Source of the DNA: an uncultured Methylocystaceae bacterium
GTDB lineage: Bacteria > Pseudomonadota > Alphaproteobacteria > Rhizobiales > Beijerinckiaceae
DNA: 9,021 bases
Assembly (NCBI GenBank): GCA_945956975.1
Contig: CAMFKC010000058.1
Coordinates: forward strand, 1-9,021
Reading direction: 5' to 3'
The first letter of the stretch is position 1, and the number at the start of each line of letters is the position of its first letter. The position numbers and the translations under genes were made by a program. Below are positions 6,976 through 9,021 of the stretch, piece by piece. Under the pieces are notes generated by a model. The model worked only from the letters and a program-made list of their open reading frames with translations. It made no database searches and had not been told where the DNA came from.

Positions 6976-7848
6976 ATGAACTGGATATCCAACGTCGTCC
7001 CGCCAAAGATCCGGTCGATGCTCAAGCGCGACACGCCGGAGAATCTCTGGACCAAGTGCCCGGAGAGCGGCGAACTCGTCTTCAACAAGGATCTCGAAGC
7101 CAATCTCTGGGTCGTGCCGGGCTCGGGCTACCACATGCGCATGCCCGCCGACGCGCGGCTGAAGAGCCTGTTCGACGACGGCGCCTATGATCGCCTGCCG
7201 ACGCCGGACGTGCCGCTCGACCCGCTGAAGTTCCGCGACGTGAAGCGCTACACCGACCGCCTCAAGGAAAACCGCGCCAAGACCGGCCAGCAGGACGCCG
7301 TGCGCCTCGCCGCCGGCAAGCTCGAAGGCCAGGACATCGTCGCCGCGATTCAAGATTTCGAATTCCTCGGCGGCTCGCTCGGCATGGCCGCGGGCGAGGC
7401 GATCATCGCGGGCATGATGGCCGCGGTCGAGCGCCGCACGCCCTTCGTCATCTTCACCGCCTCCGGCGGCGCGCGCATGCAGGAGGGCATGTTCTCGCTG
7501 ATGCAGATGCCGCGCACGACGGTCGCCGTGCAGCGCCTCCGTACAGCAAAGCTGCCCTACATCGTCGTGCTGACCAATCCGACGACCGGCGGCGTGACCG
7601 CCTCCTACGCCATGCTGGGCGACATCCACATAGCCGAGCCCGGCGCCGTCATCGGCTTCGCCGGCGCGCGCGTGATCGAGCAGACGATCCGCGAAAAGCT
7701 GCCCGAGGGATTCCAGCGCGCCGAATATCTGCGCGACCACGGCATGGTCGACATGGTCGTGCCGCGCGGCGAGATGCGTGCGACTTTGGCGCAGCTCTGC
7801 AGGCTGATGACGAAGCAGCCTGCGCGGCAGGAGCCGGATGCGGCCTAG
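6976..7848 (+). CDS. accD: Acetyl-CoA carboxylase carboxyltransferase subunit beta
   Basis: AccD with AccA forms the carboxyltransferase that moves CO2 from carboxybiotin to acetyl-CoA, making malonyl-CoA for fatty acid synthesis. From ATG 6976 there are 290 residues. The crotonase-like core is clear: LGGSLGMAAGEAII at 131-144, FTASGGARMQEG at 160-171 and LTNPTTGGVTASYAMLGD at 199-216 (acyl-CoA and oxyanion region), then FAGARVIEQTIREKLPEGFQ at 228-247. The N-terminal zinc ribbon, with four cysteines in E. coli AccD, keeps only Cys28 (TKCPESGE); the others are replaced (VVPGSGYHMRM at 46-56). I recall this loss in related alphaproteobacteria. The start is supported by GAGGGA (6961-6966), 9 nt upstream; an in-frame ATG at 6946 lies inside the repeat and is rejected. 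The gene sits between two repeat copies, and folC follows, a pairing common in bacteria. Confidence 0.97.
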   Translation: MNWISNVVPPKIRSMLKRDTPENLWTKCPESGELVFNKDLEANLWVVPGSGYHMRMPADARLKSLFDDGAYDRLPTPDVPLDPLKFRDVKRYTDRLKENRAKTGQQDAVRLAAGKLEGQDIVAAIQDFEFLGGSLGMAAGEAIIAGMMAAVERRTPFVIFTASGGARMQEGMFSLMQMPRTTVAVQRLRTAKLPYIVVLTNPTTGGVTASYAMLGDIHIAEPGAVIGFAGARVIEQTIREKLPEGFQRAEYLRDHGMVDMVVPRGEMRATLAQLCRLMTKQPARQEPDAA

Positions 7849-7866
7849 CCGGTTCGACAATGAAGC

Positions 7867-7965
7867 CCTCATGCTGAGGAGCCGCTGAAAGCGGCGTCTC
7901 GAAGCACGAGGGCGTCTCCAGTGGCCGTCCTTCGAGACGCGCCTTCGGCGCTCCTCAGGACGAGG
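7867..7965. repeat. Bipartite palindromic repeat, copy 2 (accD-folC gap)
   Basis: Same element as the one before accD. It starts CCTCATGCTGAGGAG (7867-7881) and ends CTCCTCAGGACGAGG (7951-7965). The left half has the inner hairpin GCCGCT-GAA-AGCGGC (7881-7895). The right half pairs CGTCCT (7926-7931) with AGGACG (7957-7962) and has the inner hairpin GCGCC-TTC-GGCGC (7939-7951). Its first 40 bases (7867-7906) are the exact reverse complement of 6912-6951 in copy 1. Its last four bases, GAGG, are placed to be the folC ribosome binding site. Confidence 0.88.
7962..7965 (+). promoter_or_regulatory. folC ribosome binding site supplied by the repeat
   Basis: GAGG lies 7 nt before the folC ATG and is the last four bases of the palindromic repeat. 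Its first base is part of the CGTCCT/AGGACG stem, so folding of the repeat could partly mask it. Confidence 0.6.
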
Positions 7966-7972
7966 ATTCCTG

Positions 7973-9021
7973 ATGACGCAATCCCCCCTCGACGCCATCC
8001 TCGCGCGCTTGCTCGACCTGCACCCGCGCAAGATCGACCTTTCGCTCGGTCGCACGCAGCGGCTGCTGGCGGCGCTCGGCGATCCACATAAGCGGTTGCC
8101 GAAGACGATCCATGTCGCCGGCACCAACGGCAAGGGCTCGACCGTCGCCCTGCTGCGCGCGATCCTCGAGGCCGCAGGCCAGCGCGTGCATGTCTACACC
8201 TCGCCACATCTGCTGCGCTTCAACGAGCGCATTCGTCTCGCCGGCAAACTCGTCGACGACGCCACGCTGATCGCGACGCTCGAAAAGTGCGAGCGCGCGA
8301 ACGCCGGCGAGTCCATCACCTTCTTCGAGATCGGCACGGCTGCGGCCTTCGATCTCTTCGCCGAAACACCCGCGGACTGGCTGCTACTCGAAGTCGGTCT
8401 CGGCGGCCGCTTCGACGCCACCAACGTGATCGACCATCCAGCGGCAAGCGTCGTCACGCCGGTATCCATCGATCACGCGGAATTCCTCGGCGACACCGTC
8501 GACCGGATCGCCTTCGAAAAGGGCGGCATCTTCAAGCGAGGGGCGCAGGGCGTCATCGGCTACCAGTCGGACGAAGGCTTGCGCGTTCTCGAAGGCTGCG
8601 CGCGCCGCGCCGGCGCCCCCACCATCGTCGCCGGGCGCGACTACGACGTGCGCGAAGAAAACGGACGCCTGATCTTCGAGGACGACCGCGGCCTGCTCGA
8701 TCTGCCGCCGCCGCGCCTTGCCGGGCGTCACCAGCATCAGAACGCCGCCACCGCCATCGCGACGCTGCGCGCCATCGCGCCGGAAATATCCAACAGCGCG
8801 ATCGACGCTGGACTGAAGACAGTCGACTGGCCGGCGCGCCTGCAGCGTATCTCGCGCGGAAAACTGGTCGCTCTGGCGCCGCCCGGCGCGGAAATCTGGA
8901 TCGACGGCGGGCACAACGAAGACGGCGCCCGCGTCGCGGCGGAGGCGATGGGCGAGCGCGCGGCGCGCTCGGATGCGCCGCTCGTGCTCGTCTGCGGCCT
9001 TCTGGCGACCAAGGACGCGCG
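7973..9021 (+). CDS. folC: Bifunctional dihydrofolate/folylpolyglutamate synthase, 3'-truncated by window edge
   Basis: FolC is a cytoplasmic ATP-dependent Mur-ligase-fold enzyme that adds glutamate to dihydropteroate, making dihydrofolate, and usually extends folate with further glutamates. The frame is open to the window end: 349 codons, with roughly 80-90 residues missing if the usual ~430 aa applies. The P-loop HVAGTNGKGST is at residues 47-57; YTSPHLLRFNERIR at 75-88 binds substrate and metal; FFEIGTAAAF at 117-126 and LLLEVGLGGRFDATN at 137-151 are family signatures; SIDHAEFLGDT at 165-175 is the equivalent of the family SxDHxxxLG motif. FEKGGIFK at 181-188 carries Lys183, the likely carbamylated lysine. 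DWPARLQ at 285-291 and IDGGHN at 310-315 mark the ATP-grip and the start of the C-terminal domain. The start is ATG 7973, with GAGG 7 nt upstream. Confidence 0.95.
   Translation, partial: MTQSPLDAILARLLDLHPRKIDLSLGRTQRLLAALGDPHKRLPKTIHVAGTNGKGSTVALLRAILEAAGQRVHVYTSPHLLRFNERIRLAGKLVDDATLIATLEKCERANAGESITFFEIGTAAAFDLFAETPADWLLLEVGLGGRFDATNVIDHPAASVVTPVSIDHAEFLGDTVDRIAFEKGGIFKRGAQGVIGYQSDEGLRVLEGCARRAGAPTIVAGRDYDVREENGRLIFEDDRGLLDLPPPRLAGRHQHQNAATAIATLRAIAPEISNSAIDAGLKTVDWPARLQRISRGKLVALAPPGAEIWIDGGHNEDGARVAAEAMGERAARSDAPLVLVCGLLATKDA

Noticed and set aside
6858..7965. accD as cargo of a composite mobile element flanked by the two repeats
   Set aside because: accD next to folC is ordinary core-gene order, no transposase is present, and the repeats are short non-coding palindromes. 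The inverted repeat is worth noting but does not show mobility of accD.
5998..8133. A 711-codon open frame on the minus strand across trpA, accD and the start of folC
   Set aside because: It runs antisense to three confidently identified genes and across a repeat. Its translation is rich in Arg, His and Ala with no recognisable domain, typical of the mirror frame in GC-rich coding DNA.

Overview
The window looks like a piece of the core chromosome of a GC-rich alphaproteobacterium, most likely of the order Hyphomicrobiales (Rhizobiales). The gene order rpsA - sppA - ihfB - lapA-like - trpF - trpB - trpA - accD - folC is, to my knowledge, the usual order in that group. The IHF-beta, TrpF/B/A and AccD proteins read as the alphaproteobacterial versions. 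Two copies of an interspersed palindromic repeat starting CCTCAYSCTGAGGAG, of a kind I associate with these genomes, are also present. I cannot name the genus.

Layout: (1) 1-1319 is the 3' three quarters of rpsA (ribosomal protein S1), closed by a strong intrinsic terminator. (2) 1409-3133 carries an S49 signal-peptide-peptidase-like protease, the beta subunit of IHF and a small LapA-type membrane protein, all on the plus strand. (3) 3192-6852 holds trpF, trpB and trpA, three late steps of tryptophan synthesis. trpF and trpB are separated by 185 bp of hairpin-rich repeat DNA. trpB and trpA are separated by a toxin-antitoxin cassette (a Phd-like antitoxin and a PIN-domain VapC toxin) on the opposite strand. 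(4) 6858-7965 is accD (carboxyltransferase beta subunit of acetyl-CoA carboxylase), bracketed by the two palindromic repeats, parts of which form a perfect 40-bp inverted repeat. (5) 7973 to the end is the first ~350 codons of folC, which runs off the window.

Apart from the cassette these are housekeeping genes for translation, nucleoid architecture, tryptophan, fatty acid and folate synthesis. The accessory content is the vapBC-type cassette, with lower GC (about 50% in three hand-counted 60-base samples against about 63% in one trpB sample), and the repeats. I see no clearly novel multi-gene system. The observations most worth checking are the cassette splitting trpB from trpA, the exact inverted repeat around accD, the loss of three of four zinc-ligand cysteines in AccD, the shared GAA/TTC triloop in six repeat hairpins, and the non-ATG starts of trpB, ihfB and vapC.
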